The notes under the pieces were generated by a model. The model saw only the letters and a list, made by a program, of their open reading frames with translations. It made no database searches and was not told the DNA's origin. Shown here in pieces: positions 48,381 to 60,148 of a stretch of DNA of 64,000 bases. This DNA comes from Mesorhizobium mediterraneum (GTDB lineage Bacteria; Pseudomonadota; Alphaproteobacteria; Rhizobiales; Rhizobiaceae): NCBI RefSeq assembly GCF_002284565.1, contig NZ_NPKI01000015.1, positions 682,001 to 746,000 of the forward strand, given 5' to 3'. The number at the start of each line of letters is the position of its first letter. Position 1 is the stretch's first letter. Position numbers and translations under genes: made by a program.

Positions 48381-51368
48381 ATGGCAAGACAAGATCAGGC
48401 CAACGACCAATTTTCGCTTACCTCTTTCCTCTATGGCGGCAATGCCGATTATATCGACGCGCTCTACGCCGCCTATGAGGACGATCCCTCTTCGGTCGAC
48501 CCCGAATGGCAGGATTTCTTCGCGGCGCTGAAGGACGACGCCGGCGATGTTCGCAAGAATGCCAAGGGTGCCTCATGGGCTAAGCCCTCGTGGCCGTTGC
48601 AGGCCAATGGCGAGTTGGTGTCGGCGCTCGACGGCAATTGGGGCATCGTCGAGAAGCACATCGAGAAGAAAGTCCAGGACAAGGCGGTGATGAACGGCGT
48701 CGCCCTTTCCGACGCCGACGTGCACCAGGCGACGCGCGATTCCGTGCGCGCCATCATGATGATCCGCGCCTACCGCATGCGGGGCCATTTGCACGCCAAT
48801 CTCGATCCGCTCGGCATCGCCAAGCCGCTCGAGGACTATAACGAGCTGTCGCCGGAAAATTACGGCTTCACATCAGCCGATTACGATCGCCCGATCTTCC
48901 TCGACAATGTGCTCGGGCTCGAATTCGGCACCATCCGGCAGATGCTCGACATCCTGACCCGCACCTATTGCTCGACGCTCGGCGTCGAGTTCATGCATAT
49001 TTCCGATCCCGAGGAGAAGGCCTGGATCCAGGCGCGCATCGAGGGCACCGACAAGGAGATCTCCTTCACCGCCACCGGCAAGAAGGCGATCCTGCAGAAG
49101 CTGGTCGAGGCCGAAGGCTTCGAGCAGTTCATCGACGTCAAGTACAAGGGCACCAAGCGCTTCGGCCTCGACGGCGCAGAGGCGCTGATCCCGGCGCTGG
49201 AGCAGATCGTCAAGCGCGGCGGCCAGCTCGGCATGAAGGAGATCGTGCTCGGCATGGCGCATCGCGGCCGGCTGAACGTGCTCTCCCAGGTGATGGCCAA
49301 GCCGCACCGCGCCATCTTCCACGAATTCAAGGGCGGCTCGGCCGCACCCGACGAGGTCGAGGGCTCGGGCGACGTGAAGTACCATCTCGGCGCTTCGTCG
49401 GACCGCGAGTTCGACGGCAACAAAGTGCACCTGTCGCTGACCGCCAATCCTTCGCATCTGGAAATCGTCGATCCGGTGGTTATGGGCAAGGCGCGGGCCA
49501 AGCAGGACTCTCTGTTCGGCCGCAGTCGCGAGGAGATCGTGCCGCTGGAAGAGCGCGCCAAGGTGCTGCCGCTGCTCCTGCATGGCGACGCCGCCTTTGC
49601 CGGCCAGGGCGTGATTGCCGAAATCCTCGGCCTGTCGGGCCTGCGCGGCCACCGCGTCGCCGGCACGCTGCATTTCATCATCAACAACCAGATCGGCTTC
49701 ACCACCAATCCGCGCTTCTCACGCTCGTCGCCCTATCCGTCGGATGTGGCCAAGATGATCGAGGCGCCGATCTTCCACGTCAATGGCGACGATCCGGAAG
49801 CCGTGGTCCATGCCACCAAGGTGGCGATCGAATTCCGCATGAAGTTCCACAAGCCTGTCGTGGTCGACATGTTCTGCTACCGCCGCTTCGGCCACAATGA
49901 AGGCGACGAGCCGGCCTTCACCCAACCGATCATGTACAGCAGCATCCGCAGCCACAAGACGACGGTGCAGATCTATGCCGACCGGCTGATCGCCGAAGGC
50001 CACCTCACCCAGGCCGAATTCGATAAGCTCAAGGCCGACTGGCGGGCACATCTCGAGCAAGAATTCGAGGTCGGCCAGCATTACAAGCCCAACAAGGCCG
50101 ACTGGCTGGATGGCGCCTGGTCTGGCCTGCGCACGGCCGACAACCAGGACGAACAGCGGCGCGGCAAGACCGCCGTGCCGGTCAAGACGCTGAAGGAGAT
50201 CGGCAAGAAGCTGACCGAGGTGCCGAAGGATTTCGCGGCCCACAAGACGATCATGCGGTTTCTCGAGAACCGCCGCCAGGCGATCGAGTCGGGCGAAGGC
50301 ATCGACTGGTCGACGGCCGAGGCGCTGGCCTTCGGCGCCATTCTGCTCGACGGCAATCCGGTTCGACTGTCTGGTCAGGATTCGGAGCGCGGCACGTTTT
50401 CGCAACGCCACTCCGTGCTCTACGACCAGCGCGACGAGACACGCTACATCCCGCTCAACAATCTGTCGGCGGCGCAGGCCGGCTTCGAGGTCATCAACTC
50501 GATGCTGTCGGAAGAGGCCGTGCTCGGCTTCGAATATGGCTACAGCCTGGCCGAGCCGAAGGCGCTGACGCTTTGGGAAGCACAGTTCGGCGATTTCGCC
50601 AACGGCGCCCAGGTGGTGTTCGACCAGTTCATCTCGTCGGGCGAGCGCAAGTGGCTCAGAATGTCGGGGCTCGTCTGCCTGCTGCCGCATGGCTATGAAG
50701 GCCAGGGGCCGGAACATTCATCGGCCAGGCTCGAGCGCTTCCTGCAGCTTTGCGCCGAAGACAACATGCAAGTGGCCTACTGCACGACGCCGGCCAACTA
50801 TTTCCACATCCTGCGCCGGCAGTTGAAGCGGGATTTCCGCAAGCCGCTGATCCTGATGACGCCGAAGTCGCTGCTGCGCCACAAGCGGGCGGTGTCGACG
50901 CTGCCGGAGATGTCGGGCGAAAGCGCGTTCCACCGGCTGTTGTGGGACGATGCCCAGCAGCTCCCCGGCCAGGCGATCAAGCTCACCAAGGATTCGAAGA
51001 TCCGCCGTGTCGTGCTCTGCTCGGGCAAGGTCTATTACGACCTCTACGAGGAGCGCGAGAAGCGCGGCATCAACGACATCTATCTGCTGCGCGTCGAACA
51101 GCTCTATCCGTTCCCGGCCAAGGCGCTGATCACCGAACTGTCACGCTTCCGCAACGCCGAGATGGTGTGGTGCCAGGAGGAGCCCAAGAACATGGGCGCC
51201 TGGTCGTTCATCGATCCCTATCTGGAATGGGTGCTGGCGCATATCGACGCCAAGCATCAGCGGGTGCGCTATACCGGCCGGCCGGCAGCCGCGTCGCCGG
51301 CGACCGGATTGATGTCGAAGCATCTCGCCCAGCTTGCCGCCTTGCTCGAAGACGCGCTCGGCGAATAG
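48381..51368 (+). CDS. sucA: 2-oxoglutarate dehydrogenase E1 component
   Basis: The 995-residue thiamine-diphosphate enzyme decarboxylates 2-oxoglutarate and succinylates SucB. The N-terminal tail binds E2 ([10 protein letters not shown] near residue 14). The core has [11 protein letters not shown], the thiamine site [11 protein letters not shown] and [13 protein letters not shown], and the C-terminal part reads [10 protein letters not shown]. The ATG at 48381 gives the standard length; the frame open to 48306 runs into the repeat. Confidence 0.97.
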   Translation: MARQDQANDQFSLTSFLYGGNADYIDALYAAYEDDPSSVDPEWQDFFAALKDDAGDVRKNAKGASWAKPSWPLQANGELVSALDGNWGIVEKHIEKKVQDKAVMNGVALSDADVHQATRDSVRAIMMIRAYRMRGHLHANLDPLGIAKPLEDYNELSPENYGFTSADYDRPIFLDNVLGLEFGTIRQMLDILTRTYCSTLGVEFMHISDPEEKAWIQARIEGTDKEISFTATGKKAILQKLVEAEGFEQFIDVKYKGTKRFGLDGAEALIPALEQIVKRGGQLGMKEIVLGMAHRGRLNVLSQVMAKPHRAIFHEFKGGSAAPDEVEGSGDVKYHLGASSDREFDGNKVHLSLTANPSHLEIVDPVVMGKARAKQDSLFGRSREEIVPLEERAKVLPLLLHGDAAFAGQGVIAEILGLSGLRGHRVAGTLHFIINNQIGFTTNPRFSRSSPYPSDVAKMIEAPIFHVNGDDPEAVVHATKVAIEFRMKFHKPVVVDMFCYRRFGHNEGDEPAFTQPIMYSSIRSHKTTVQIYADRLIAEGHLTQAEFDKLKADWRAHLEQEFEVGQHYKPNKADWLDGAWSGLRTADNQDEQRRGKTAVPVKTLKEIGKKLTEVPKDFAAHKTIMRFLENRRQAIESGEGIDWSTAEALAFGAILLDGNPVRLSGQDSERGTFSQRHSVLYDQRDETRYIPLNNLSAAQAGFEVINSMLSEEAVLGFEYGYSLAEPKALTLWEAQFGDFANGAQVVFDQFISSGERKWLRMSGLVCLLPHGYEGQGPEHSSARLERFLQLCAEDNMQVAYCTTPANYFHILRRQLKRDFRKPLILMTPKSLLRHKRAVSTLPEMSGESAFHRLLWDDAQQLPGQAIKLTKDSKIRRVVLCSGKVYYDLYEEREKRGINDIYLLRVEQLYPFPAKALITELSRFRNAEMVWCQEEPKNMGAWSFIDPYLEWVLAHIDAKHQRVRYTGRPAAASPATGLMSKHLAQLAALLEDALGE

Positions 51369-51399
51369 AACAGAACCGACAAAAAAACGGACAGGCACA

Positions 51400-52701
51400 A
51401 TGGCTACCGAAATCCGCGTCCCCACACTTGGCGAATCCGTCACCGAGGCGACCATCGGCAAATGGTTCAAGAAGGTGGGCGACGCGATCGCCACCGACGA
51501 GCCGCTGGTCGAGCTCGAAACCGACAAGGTAACGGTGGAAGTGCCGGCCGCGGCCGCGGGAACGCTCAGCGAGATCGCCGTCAAGGAAGGCGAGACGGTC
51601 GAGGTCGGCGCTTTGCTCGGCATGATTTCGGCGGGCGACGGCGCAAAAGCGGCAGCACCCGCTAAGGCGTCAACTTCCGAACCGAGGCAGGACGCGGTAT
51701 CGCAAGCCTCGGCACCGACCGCCGCATCAACCGTCAAGCAAGCCGCGGCCGAGACCGCCAAGATCGCTGGCGATGCCGGGCCGATCGAGGCGCGCACGAT
51801 GCCGCCGGCGCCAGCGGCGGCGAAGCTGCTGGCCGAGAGCAATCTCGCCGTCGACCAGGTCTCGGGTTCCGGCAAACGCGGCCAGGTGCTGAAGGGCGAC
51901 GTGCTCGACGCAATCGCCAGGGGCGCGCCGTCGCAACCGGCCGAGACGCCGAAGGCGCCTGCACCGGTCGCTGCCCGTGCGCCGTCCTCGGCCGATGACG
52001 CGTCGCGCGAAGAGCGCGTGCGCATGACCAAGCTGCGGCAGACCATCGCGCGCCGCCTCAAGGAAGCGCAGTCGACCGCCGCCATGCTGACCACCTTCAA
52101 CGAGGTGGACATGAGCGCGGTAATGGCGCTCAGGACCAAATACAAGGATGTGTTCGAGAAGAAGCACGGCGTGAAGCTGGGCTTCATGGGCTTCTTCACC
52201 AAGGCCGTCACCCATGCGCTGAAGGAGATCCCTTCGGTCAATGCCGAGATCGACGGCACCGACATCATCTTCAAGAACTACGCCCATATCGGCGTCGCCG
52301 TCGGCACGGAAAAAGGCCTTGTCGTGCCAGTGGTACGCGATGCCGACCAGATGTCGATCGCCGAGATCGAGAAGGATATCGGCAGGCTGGGCATCGCCGC
52401 GCGTGACGGCAAGCTTTCCGTGGCGGATATGCAAGGAGGCACGTTTACGATTTCCAACGGCGGCGTTTACGGGTCGCTGATGTCGACGCCGATCCTCAAC
52501 GCGCCGCAGTCCGGCATTCTGGGCATGCACAAGATCCAGGAGCGGCCGGTGGTGGTCGGCGGCCAGATCGTGATCCGGCCGATGATGTATCTGGCGCTCT
52601 CCTACGATCACCGCATCGTCGACGGCAAGGAAGCGGTGACCTTCCTGGTCCGCGTCAAGGAAAGCCTGGAGGATCCGGAGCGGCTGGTGCTCGATCTCTA
52701 A
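51400..52701 (+). CDS. sucB: 2-oxoglutarate dehydrogenase E2, dihydrolipoyl succinyltransferase
   Basis: 433 residues. A single lipoyl domain lies at 1-77 with the lipoylated Lys43 in E-T-D-K-V. An Ala/Pro/Lys linker follows, then an E1/E3-binding domain around 140-180 ([11 protein letters not shown]) and the catalytic domain with S-Y-D-H-R-I-V-D-G near 405. It transfers succinyl groups to CoA. It starts 31 bases after sucA. Confidence 0.97.
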   Translation: MATEIRVPTLGESVTEATIGKWFKKVGDAIATDEPLVELETDKVTVEVPAAAAGTLSEIAVKEGETVEVGALLGMISAGDGAKAAAPAKASTSEPRQDAVSQASAPTAASTVKQAAAETAKIAGDAGPIEARTMPPAPAAAKLLAESNLAVDQVSGSGKRGQVLKGDVLDAIARGAPSQPAETPKAPAPVAARAPSSADDASREERVRMTKLRQTIARRLKEAQSTAAMLTTFNEVDMSAVMALRTKYKDVFEKKHGVKLGFMGFFTKAVTHALKEIPSVNAEIDGTDIIFKNYAHIGVAVGTEKGLVVPVVRDADQMSIAEIEKDIGRLGIAARDGKLSVADMQGGTFTISNGGVYGSLMSTPILNAPQSGILGMHKIQERPVVVGGQIVIRPMMYLALSYDHRIVDGKEAVTFLVRVKESLEDPERLVLDL

Positions 52702-52725
52702 GGGTCGGTCGAGGTGAGCCGGAGA

Positions 52726-53256
52726 ATGGATCTGCGCCACCGAACGAGCTTCTCTCGTTTGCGCTCCGGATTGTTTTTCACGCTGTGCGTGGCCGGCCTT
52801 GCGCTGACGGCATCGACGGCGCACGCTGCCTGCCCGCTCGAGCTCGCCGTCTATGGCGATGCCGAAAGTGCCGCCGAGATCGATTTCAGGCCGACCATGG
52901 AATCGGCTGTTGTCACCAACACGTTCAAGATGGTGCTCGACAACAGTGTCGTGCTCGAAGGCATCGTCATGTGGACGGAAGGCGTGGCGCGGCCGCATGG
53001 TTCGCTGATGTACAAATGCCCGACAGGCGACGTCACCGGCGACGAACTCGCCGCTTGCACGGTGTGGGAGGGGGTCGTCTACAGTGCTGACGACAAGGGC
53101 AACATCGCTCTGCTGCCAGCCGAAGGCGTGGCCGCGCCGAAGACTCTTATCTTTCCCGACCTCGGACCGTCGCTGCAGATGTCGGCCGCCTATGGCACCA
53201 ACGGGTTTTCGAAAGTGCCGTGGGATGTTTTTTCGTTGAAGGGCTGTCAGGAATGA
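52726..53256 (+). CDS. Secreted protein of unknown function between sucB and lpdA
   Basis: 176 residues. A signal peptide spans about 1-34 (cleavage near A-H-A-A-C). The mature chain has four cysteines and no membrane segment; I do not recognise a family. Notable stretches are D-F-R-P-T-M-E-S-A-V-V-T-N-T-F-K-M-V and L-I-F-P-D-L-G-P-S-L. A GTG at 52714 is an alternative start. Its stop overlaps the next ATG (ATGA), so it is coupled to the SDR gene. Confidence 0.75.
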   Translation: MDLRHRTSFSRLRSGLFFTLCVAGLALTASTAHAACPLELAVYGDAESAAEIDFRPTMESAVVTNTFKMVLDNSVVLEGIVMWTEGVARPHGSLMYKCPTGDVTGDELAACTVWEGVVYSADDKGNIALLPAEGVAAPKTLIFPDLGPSLQMSAAYGTNGFSKVPWDVFSLKGCQE

Positions 53257-54008
53257 GCGCGACCAAAAAAGTGCTGCTGGTGACCGGTGGTAGTCGCGGC
53301 ATCGGCGCGGCCACGTCCAGGCTTGCCGCCAAGGCTGGATACCGTGTTGCGGTCAACTATGCCTCCAATGAGGCTGCGGCCACGGCGCTTGTCGAGGCAA
53401 TCGCGCAGGCTGGCGGCGAAGCGCTGGCCATCAAGGGCGACGTCGGCAGCGAGGCCGATATTCAGGCGATATTCGAGAGGATCGATCATGCCTTCGGTCC
53501 GCTCGATGCGCTCGTCAACAATGCCGGCGTGGTCGACCGGAAGGCGCGTGTCGACGAAATGAGCGGAGCAAGGTTGGAGCGCATGATGCGCATCAACGTC
53601 ATTGGCTCAATACTGTGTGCCCGCGAAGCGGTGAAGCGCATGTCGACCAGCCATGGCGGCAAGGGCGGCGCTATCGTGAATATCTCCTCGATTGCTGCGA
53701 GAATCGGCGGGCCGGGCGAATATGTCGACTACGCCGCCTCGAAGGGCGCGATCGATTCCTTCACTATTGGCCTGGCGCGCGAAGTGGCCGGGGAAAGCAT
53801 TCGCGTCAACGCGGTCAGTCCAGGCATCATCGACACCGAAATTCACGCCTCCGGCGGACAGCCGGATCGCGTCGAGAGGATGCGTCACCTCGTGCCCATG
53901 CAGAGGGCGGGAACCGCCGAAGAGGTCGCCGCGGCAATTCTTTGGCTCCTGTCGGACGGGGCGTCCTTTACGACAGGCGCGAATTTGGAAGTGGGCGGCG
54001 GCCGCTAA
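53253..54008 (+). CDS. SDR-family oxidoreductase
   Basis: 251 residues of the classical short-chain dehydrogenase fold. G-G-S-R-G-I-G (12-18) is the cofactor loop, N-N-A-G follows near 88, and the catalytic triad is in S-S-I-A-A-R...Y-V-D-Y-A-A-S-K. The end reads G-A-N-L-E-V-G-G-G-R. Arg at the end of the glycine loop region suggests NADP. The substrate is unknown. It is coupled to the upstream secreted gene by a four-base overlap and lies 40 bases before lpdA. Confidence 0.88.
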   Translation: MSATKKVLLVTGGSRGIGAATSRLAAKAGYRVAVNYASNEAAATALVEAIAQAGGEALAIKGDVGSEADIQAIFERIDHAFGPLDALVNNAGVVDRKARVDEMSGARLERMMRINVIGSILCAREAVKRMSTSHGGKGGAIVNISSIAARIGGPGEYVDYAASKGAIDSFTIGLAREVAGESIRVNAVSPGIIDTEIHASGGQPDRVERMRHLVPMQRAGTAEEVAAAILWLLSDGASFTTGANLEVGGGR

Positions 54009-54048
54009 TCCCAGCCAAGGCTGAGTGCCAGACCAGAAGGACAGTATC

Positions 54049-55455
<1,407 letters not shown>

Positions 55456-55462
55456 GCCGTCC

Positions 55463-55568
55463 TAGAGCGGTTCAGCTTTTGATAGAATCGCCGAACCGCT
55501 CTAAGTCTTTGTTTTTACGCAATTCCGGACGGAAAACCGCTGCGCACTTTTCCTGGAATTGCTCTAAG
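55463..55568. repeat. Mosaic rhizobial intergenic element (modules A-B)
   Basis: Module A is the palindrome tagagcggttc...gaaccgctcta (55463-55503). Module B follows: acgcaattcc...ggaaaaccgc...cacttttcctgg to gctctaagc (55518-55568). The same modules occur in reversed order at 42691-42779. Confidence 0.82.
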
Positions 55569-55597
55569 CTACTCCGGCAGCCATCTGATGGCTCAAA

Positions 55598-55627
55598 GCA
55601 AAACGGCCCGCTTTTCAGCGGGCCGTT
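55598..55627 (-). terminator. Terminator of the Pro/Ala-rich membrane protein gene
   Basis: The ten-base stem aacggcccgc/gcgggccgtt (55602-55611 with 55618-55627) is followed on the minus strand by TTTTGC. It is 23 bases past the stop at 55650. Confidence 0.75.
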
Positions 55628-55649
55628 CGTATTTGAAGTCAGCAGCCGA

Positions 55650-55991
55650 TCACTGCGCCGGGGCTGGTGCGGGCGCCGGAGCAGGCGCTGGCTCTGCAGG
55701 CGCCGGAGCCGGTGCAGGTGCAGGCGCCGGAGCAGGCTCTGCGGGTGCCGGGGCTGGCGCAGGCTCTGCCGGGGCCGGGGCAGGTGCCGGTTCTGCGGGC
55801 GCCGGCGCTGGGGCTGGCGTGCTGGCGGCCGGCGGCTCAGCAGGCGCGGGCGTCTCACCGCTTCTTCCAAAAATATAGTAAGCGACAATAGCCAGGATAA
55901 CGACAACCAGGGCAATCAGCCAGCCGCTGCCGCCGCCACCCGACTTGGGAGGGGGGGTCGGAGTGGTGTACGGGTCGTTTGGATTCGCCAT
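55650..55991 (-). CDS. Membrane-anchored protein with a long Pro-Ala-Glu repeat tail
   Basis: 113 residues. A short proline- and glycine-rich start (T-T-P-T-P-P-P-K-S-G-G-G-G-S-G) is followed by one membrane helix (about 24-41). Residues 48-113 are an almost pure repeat of A-P-A-P-A-P-A-E-P units. The tail probably projects into the periplasm as a stiff spacer. No family is recognised. The repeat DNA (tgccggagcaggcgctggc...) is prone to slippage, so its length will vary between strains. Confidence 0.7.
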   Translation of the reverse strand: MANPNDPYTTPTPPPKSGGGGSGWLIALVVVILAIVAYYIFGRSGETPAPAEPPAASTPAPAPAPAEPAPAPAPAEPAPAPAPAEPAPAPAPAPAPAPAEPAPAPAPAPAPAQ

Positions 55992-56408
55992 AAAAGTGTC
56001 CTCCGTGGATGAAAAGTATCAATCAACACAAATCAACGCGCAATCGTTGAACAGGTTTCACGCTAGGTATCGAAAACGCCGAAAACAGGGCAATCTGCGC
56101 CTGGAATCGTTTGTCCGCACGCATTTCCCTCGCAAAATTGGCAATGATCGAGCCAAAACGAGCATTTTCAGCGATCTTGCACCAAGACCGGACCGCCGCC
56201 CTCGCGTCCTGATTCGGGAAGGCATCGATCGGAATCATGTCTTCCTGGTCCGCAACTCAACCGTGCAACTCAGTAAACGACGGTCAGGGTTCAGGCGGCC
56301 TTGCGGAAATCTTCGACGAGACCTCCCCGTCGGGAGGATGCAGGGCGTCATGAAGGCAGCGAGGGATCGGCCCGGCATGATCGATAACTTGTTGGGGCCG
56401 GCGAAAAG
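55992..56408. other. Gap with no supported gene
   Basis: This 417-base stretch has lower GC than its surroundings between 56020 and 56240. Short open frames occur on both strands, but none shows a ribosome site, domain or convincing codon bias. It may include decayed sequence of the truncated gene at 56409-56606. Confidence 0.4.
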
Positions 56409-56606
56409 TCATTTTCTCGATACGGCGCAGCCCGCCGGACTCGACGGCATGTCGGCGCCGCCGCAAGCCGGGCTCCCGGCGTGCGCCTTGCCGGCCGCGA
56501 GCAACGCGACGACGAGAAAAGAGACAAGAAACAGGGCGTTGAGTACCACAAGCAGCTTCAGCGACACAAAAGCCGCGCGGTCGGTAATGGCGATGACGCG
56601 TTTCAT
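56409..56606 (-). CDS. Short membrane or secreted protein, possibly a truncated TraB/GumN-family gene
   Basis: 65 residues: a long hydrophobic segment (about 13-39, L-L-V-V-L-N-A-L-F-L-V-S-F-L-V-V-A-L-L-A) that can serve as a signal sequence, cleavage near A-H-A, then S-P-A-C-G-G-A-D-M and an early stop. The start and the P-A-C-G-G block resemble the N-terminus of rhizobial TraB/GumN proteins, which continue for about 280 more residues. None of those is found downstream. If so, this is a remnant; otherwise it is a small secreted orphan. Confidence 0.5.
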   Translation of the reverse strand: MKRVIAITDRAAFVSLKLLVVLNALFLVSFLVVALLAAGKAHAGSPACGGADMPSSPAGCAVSRK

Positions 56607-56718
56607 GGCTCTTTCTAGGCCTAAAAAAGCGGCGAAACGGTTAACCGGCTTATCCAAATTGTCTTGAACGGGGCTCGTTGCGCGTGCGCTGTCCGGACTT
56701 TGCAGGCCTGCACGTCGC

Positions 56719-57657
56719 TCACGCCCGCGGATGGGCGGCTTCGTAGATTTCGAGCAGCCTCGCGGTGTCGACGCCGGTGTAGATCTGCGTCGTCGACAGG
56801 CTGGCGTGGCCCAAAAGTTCCTGGATGGTGCGCAGGTCGCCGCCGCGCCCAAGCAGATGCGTGGCGAAGGAATGGCGCAAGGCATGCGGCGTGGCGGTAT
56901 CGGGCAGATTAAGCGCCGAGCGCAGCTTCGCCATGTCGCGCTGGACGATGGCCGGGTTGAGCGGGCCGCCGCGGGCGCCGCGAAACAGCAGGCCCTTCGG
57001 ATCGAGATGATAGGGGCAGAGCCGGCGGTATTCGGCGATCGCCCTCAGCGCCACCGGCAGCACCGGAACCAGCCGGGTCTTGCCGCCCTTGCCGGTGACG
57101 CGCAGCACGCTATCGCCAGCCGACGACAGATCGGCGCCCGACAATCCGAGCGCCTCGGAAATGCGCAGGCCCGAGCCGTAGAGCAGCGTCAGCACGGCGG
57201 CGTTGCGGGCGGCGATCCACGGCTCCTCCGCCAGCTGGCCTTCCACCGAAACGACGTGTTTCGCATCGCTGGCCGTCAGCGGCTTGGGCAGCGACTTCGG
57301 CTGCCGTGGCGCGCGCAGTGCCGCAGCGCCCGCCGCATTGACGAGGCCGCGCCGCTCCAGAAAGCGCAGCAACGAACGGATGCCGGCGAGCCCCCGCCCG
57401 AGCGTGCGGGCGCCGGCGCCCCCGGCGCGGCGAGCGGCGAGAAAACCGCGGAGATCGGCCGGGCGCAGATCGGCGATATCCGAAATGCCGGGCGAACCGC
57501 CGCAATGGCCGGTCAGGAAGTGCAGGAACTGGCGCGTGTCGCGCTCATAGGCCTCCACGGTTTCCGGCGATAGCCGGCGTTCGCGCGCCAGCATCTTCAG
57601 CCAGGTTTCGCGGGCCGCCTGAAGGTCTGGTTTGGCTGGAATAAGAAATTCCTGCAT
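56719..57657 (-). CDS. xerC: Tyrosine recombinase XerC
   Basis: 312 residues. An N-terminal SAM-like DNA-binding domain (about 10-105) precedes the catalytic domain. The nucleophile and its helpers are in L-L-Y-G-S-G-L-R-I-S-E-A (Arg), H-A-L-R-H-S-F-A-T-H-L-L (His, Arg), G-H-A-S-L-S-T-T-Q-I-Y (His, Tyr). With XerD it resolves chromosome dimers at dif. No integron or phage context is present, so this is the housekeeping enzyme. Confidence 0.93.
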   Translation of the reverse strand: MQEFLIPAKPDLQAARETWLKMLARERRLSPETVEAYERDTRQFLHFLTGHCGGSPGISDIADLRPADLRGFLAARRAGGAGARTLGRGLAGIRSLLRFLERRGLVNAAGAAALRAPRQPKSLPKPLTASDAKHVVSVEGQLAEEPWIAARNAAVLTLLYGSGLRISEALGLSGADLSSAGDSVLRVTGKGGKTRLVPVLPVALRAIAEYRRLCPYHLDPKGLLFRGARGGPLNPAIVQRDMAKLRSALNLPDTATPHALRHSFATHLLGRGGDLRTIQELLGHASLSTTQIYTGVDTARLLEIYEAAHPRA

Positions 57658-57802
57658 TGGCTCTTTCGATATTCCGTTCTTCCAATTCGTTCTTCCAATT
57701 CTGGGCCATCTTCCGGCAGCCGGGTTAGGAAGCGGTGAAGAGCCGCGTCATTGAAATGACAAGAGGCTGGAGCTAGAGCAAGGCCAAAGGATTTTTCCAC
57801 CG

Positions 57803-58402
57803 ATGACCAAACCACAAAACCCCGTCCAGATGGCCGTGATCGGCGCCGCCCACGGCATCAAGGGCGAATTGCGCGTGAAAACCTTTACCGGCGATCCGTT
57901 GGCGCTAGCCGACTATGGGCCGCTCTACGCCAGGGACGGCCGCGCCTTCCAGATCGTCGACATCAGGCCGGCCAACACGGTCGTCGTGGTGCGCTTCAAG
58001 GGCATCAGCGACCGCAACGCCGCCGAGGCGCTTGCCGGCACGGAATTGTTCGTCGACCGCTCGATGCTGCCGGACGATGGCGAAGAGGACGAATTCTATC
58101 ATGCTGATCTCGTCGGGCTGGCGGTCCGGGACGATACCGGTGCTGACATCGGCAAGGTCGTGGCCGTGCATAATTTCGGTGGCGGCGACATTCTCGATGT
58201 GATGCTTGGCGAGCGCAAAGGCGTGCTGATCCCGTTCACGCAGGCCGCCGTGCCTGACGTGTCTATCAAAGAGGGTTTCGTCCGAATCGATCCGGCGGCG
58301 GCGGGACTGGTCGAGGACGAAGACGGCGAGCCTCCCGGTGGCGACGGTTTCGACCCGAAGGGCAGGCCGCGCGGGCCGAAGGACGCCGGGGGCAACCGGT
58401 GA
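57803..58402 (+). CDS. rimM: Ribosome maturation factor RimM
   Basis: 199 residues that bind S19 during 30S assembly. The N-terminal beta-barrel begins [16 protein letters not shown]. The PRC-like C-terminal barrel includes D-L-V-G-L-A-V and L-I-P-F-T. A disordered tail of about 30 residues ([13 protein letters not shown]) follows. The stop overlaps the trmD start. Confidence 0.95.
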   Translation: MTKPQNPVQMAVIGAAHGIKGELRVKTFTGDPLALADYGPLYARDGRAFQIVDIRPANTVVVVRFKGISDRNAAEALAGTELFVDRSMLPDDGEEDEFYHADLVGLAVRDDTGADIGKVVAVHNFGGGDILDVMLGERKGVLIPFTQAAVPDVSIKEGFVRIDPAAAGLVEDEDGEPPGGDGFDPKGRPRGPKDAGGNR

Positions 58403-59097
58403 GCTTTTCCGCCTCGGTGCTGACGCTCTATCCGGAGATGTTTCCCGGCGCGCTCGGCCTGTCGCTGGCCGGCAGAGCGCTGGAGGCTGGCACGTGGGAG
58501 CTGGAAGCAATCCAGATCCGCGATTTCGCCAGCGACCGCCACCGCACCGTCGACGACACACCGGCCGGTGGCGGCGCCGGCATGGTGATGCGCGCCGACG
58601 TTTTGGCCAAGGCGATCGACCATGCCTCGCCACCGGGTGATCCACGGCCACGGCTGCTGATGAGTCCGCGTGGAAAACCGCTGACGCAGTCCCGCGTGCG
58701 CGAACTGGCCGCCGGGCCGGGCGTCGTCATCGTCTGCGGACGCTTCGAAGGCGTCGACCAGCGGGTGATCGACGCGCGTGGGCTCGAGGAGGTCTCGGTC
58801 GGCGACTTCATCCTGTCCGGCGGCGAGCCGGCAGCGCTCGTGCTGCTCGACGCCGTGGTGCGGCTGTTGCCCGGCGTGATGGGCAATGCGGTATCAGGCG
58901 ATGAAGAGAGTTTTGAAAACGGCCTGCTCGAACATCCGCACTACACGCGCCCGCAGGAATTCGAAGGCCGGCAAATCCCCGAGGTTCTCACCTCGGGCAA
59001 TCACAAGAAGATCGCCGCATGGCGGCGCGCTGAGTCGGAAAAGCTGACCAGGGAAAGGCGGCCTGACCTGTTAGCCGCTCAGCCCTTGGCAAAATAG
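58399..59097 (+). CDS. trmD: tRNA (guanine-N1)-methyltransferase TrmD
   Basis: 232 residues, the SPOUT enzyme that makes m1G37 and prevents frameshifting. Knot motifs: [23 protein letters not shown] and [10 protein letters not shown]. The start is GTG, overlapping the rimM stop (GTGA). The 3' end overlaps a convergent gene by 19 bases. Confidence 0.96.
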   Translation: MSFSASVLTLYPEMFPGALGLSLAGRALEAGTWELEAIQIRDFASDRHRTVDDTPAGGGAGMVMRADVLAKAIDHASPPGDPRPRLLMSPRGKPLTQSRVRELAAGPGVVIVCGRFEGVDQRVIDARGLEEVSVGDFILSGGEPAALVLLDAVVRLLPGVMGNAVSGDEESFENGLLEHPHYTRPQEFEGRQIPEVLTSGNHKKIAAWRRAESEKLTRERRPDLLAAQPLAK

Positions 59098-59831
59098 TAA
59101 AAGGCCAGGAACACGCCGATCCCAACCACGAAGCCGCGCACGGCAATTTGCGGCACGCGCTTGGCGATCCAGACGCCGGCATAGCCGCCCAGCGCGCCGC
59201 CCGGTATCATGATGATCGCTTGCGGCCAGGCGATCACGCCGCCGGAGACGAAGACCAGGATGGCTATCGCCGCGATGACCACGGCCAGCATGTTCTTCAG
59301 CGCGTTCAGGCGGTGATAGTCGCCGGGCTGGGTGAGGCCGAGCGTTGCCAGCATCATGACGCCCATGCCGGCGCCGAAGAAACCGCCATAGACTGCGGTG
59401 GCGAATTGCGCCAGGGAGCCGACCAGCGAACCCACCGCGGCCTCATGCCCCGGCTTGGGTGCCGGCTTCAGCCACGGCCCGGCGGCGAATAGCGCGGTCG
59501 CCGCCAGCAGCAGCCATGGCACCAGGACGCGGAACGACGGATTGTCGAGCGCCAGAAGGATGAGCGCACCGGCCAGCGCGCCGAAAGCCGATATGAGGCC
59601 GAGCAGCAACGCCGTGCGCCAGAAATGCTTGATGTCGGACCAGTAGGCGAGCGTCGAGGTGATGTAGCCGGGAAACTGTGTCACCGACGAGGTCGCGTTA
59701 GCGACGATCGGCGGCAAGCCGACCAGCGTCATGGCGCCGAAGGTTACGAACGTCCCGCCGCCAGCTATCGCGTTGACGGCACCTGAGAGAAAGCCCGCGA
59801 AAAAGAGCAGGGCCGCATCGAGAACTGGCAT
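59079..59831 (-). CDS. Sulfite exporter TauE/SafE-family membrane protein
   Basis: 250 residues with seven or eight hydrophobic segments. The family repeats [14 protein letters not shown] and [10 protein letters not shown] are clear. Members export sulfite, sulfoacetate or similar anions; the substrate here is unknown. The gene lies between trmD and rplS on the opposite strand, which breaks the usual trmD-rplS pair. Confidence 0.9.
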   Translation of the reverse strand: MPVLDAALLFFAGFLSGAVNAIAGGGTFVTFGAMTLVGLPPIVANATSSVTQFPGYITSTLAYWSDIKHFWRTALLLGLISAFGALAGALILLALDNPSFRVLVPWLLLAATALFAAGPWLKPAPKPGHEAAVGSLVGSLAQFATAVYGGFFGAGMGVMMLATLGLTQPGDYHRLNALKNMLAVVIAAIAILVFVSGGVIAWPQAIIMIPGGALGGYAGVWIAKRVPQIAVRGFVVGIGVFLAFYYFAKG

Positions 59832-60148
59832 GGGGGTATTGCCGCCGGAGGAAAGTCACGTTTTACCCGCCTTAAAAAGCTTGGGCCTTCGACGCAACCC
59901 CTGCTGAAAGATTGCAATGTCGGCCAACGACCAAAAAAGAACACGGCAAAGGCGTGACAAAGCGTCGAAATAGCTGTATGTGCCCGCCCGAACCGGAAGA
60001 AAAATCTGCCGGACCCGTCAACAATGGCGGTGTAGTCGCCCCTGCCTGATGTTCTCGCGAACGAAGGGCATAGCCGAGTGGTCAATGGAACTGCAAAGCG
60101 AGTGTCGGACGCTCTGACTGTCGGAAGAACAAGAAGTGGATTACTGAG
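59832..60148 (+). other. Leader region of rplS and promoter of the TauE/SafE gene
   Basis: 317 bases without a supported gene. It must carry the rplS promoter, because a minus-strand gene separates rplS from trmD. A stretch at 60068-60083 looks like the start of a tRNA D-arm, but nothing else of a tRNA follows. Confidence 0.45.

Noticed and set aside
55945..56667. 240-codon plus-strand frame
   Set aside because: It crosses the start of one minus-strand gene and all of another; Arg-rich and without a ribosome site or domain.
56719..57657. Integrase of a genomic island
   Set aside because: The protein matches housekeeping XerC; there is no tRNA attachment site, phage gene or flanking direct repeat.
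60068..60083. tRNA-like sequence gcatagccgagtggtc before rplS
   Set aside because: It resembles the D-arm of a leucine or serine tRNA, but no anticodon stem, T-arm (ggttcga) or acceptor stem follows.
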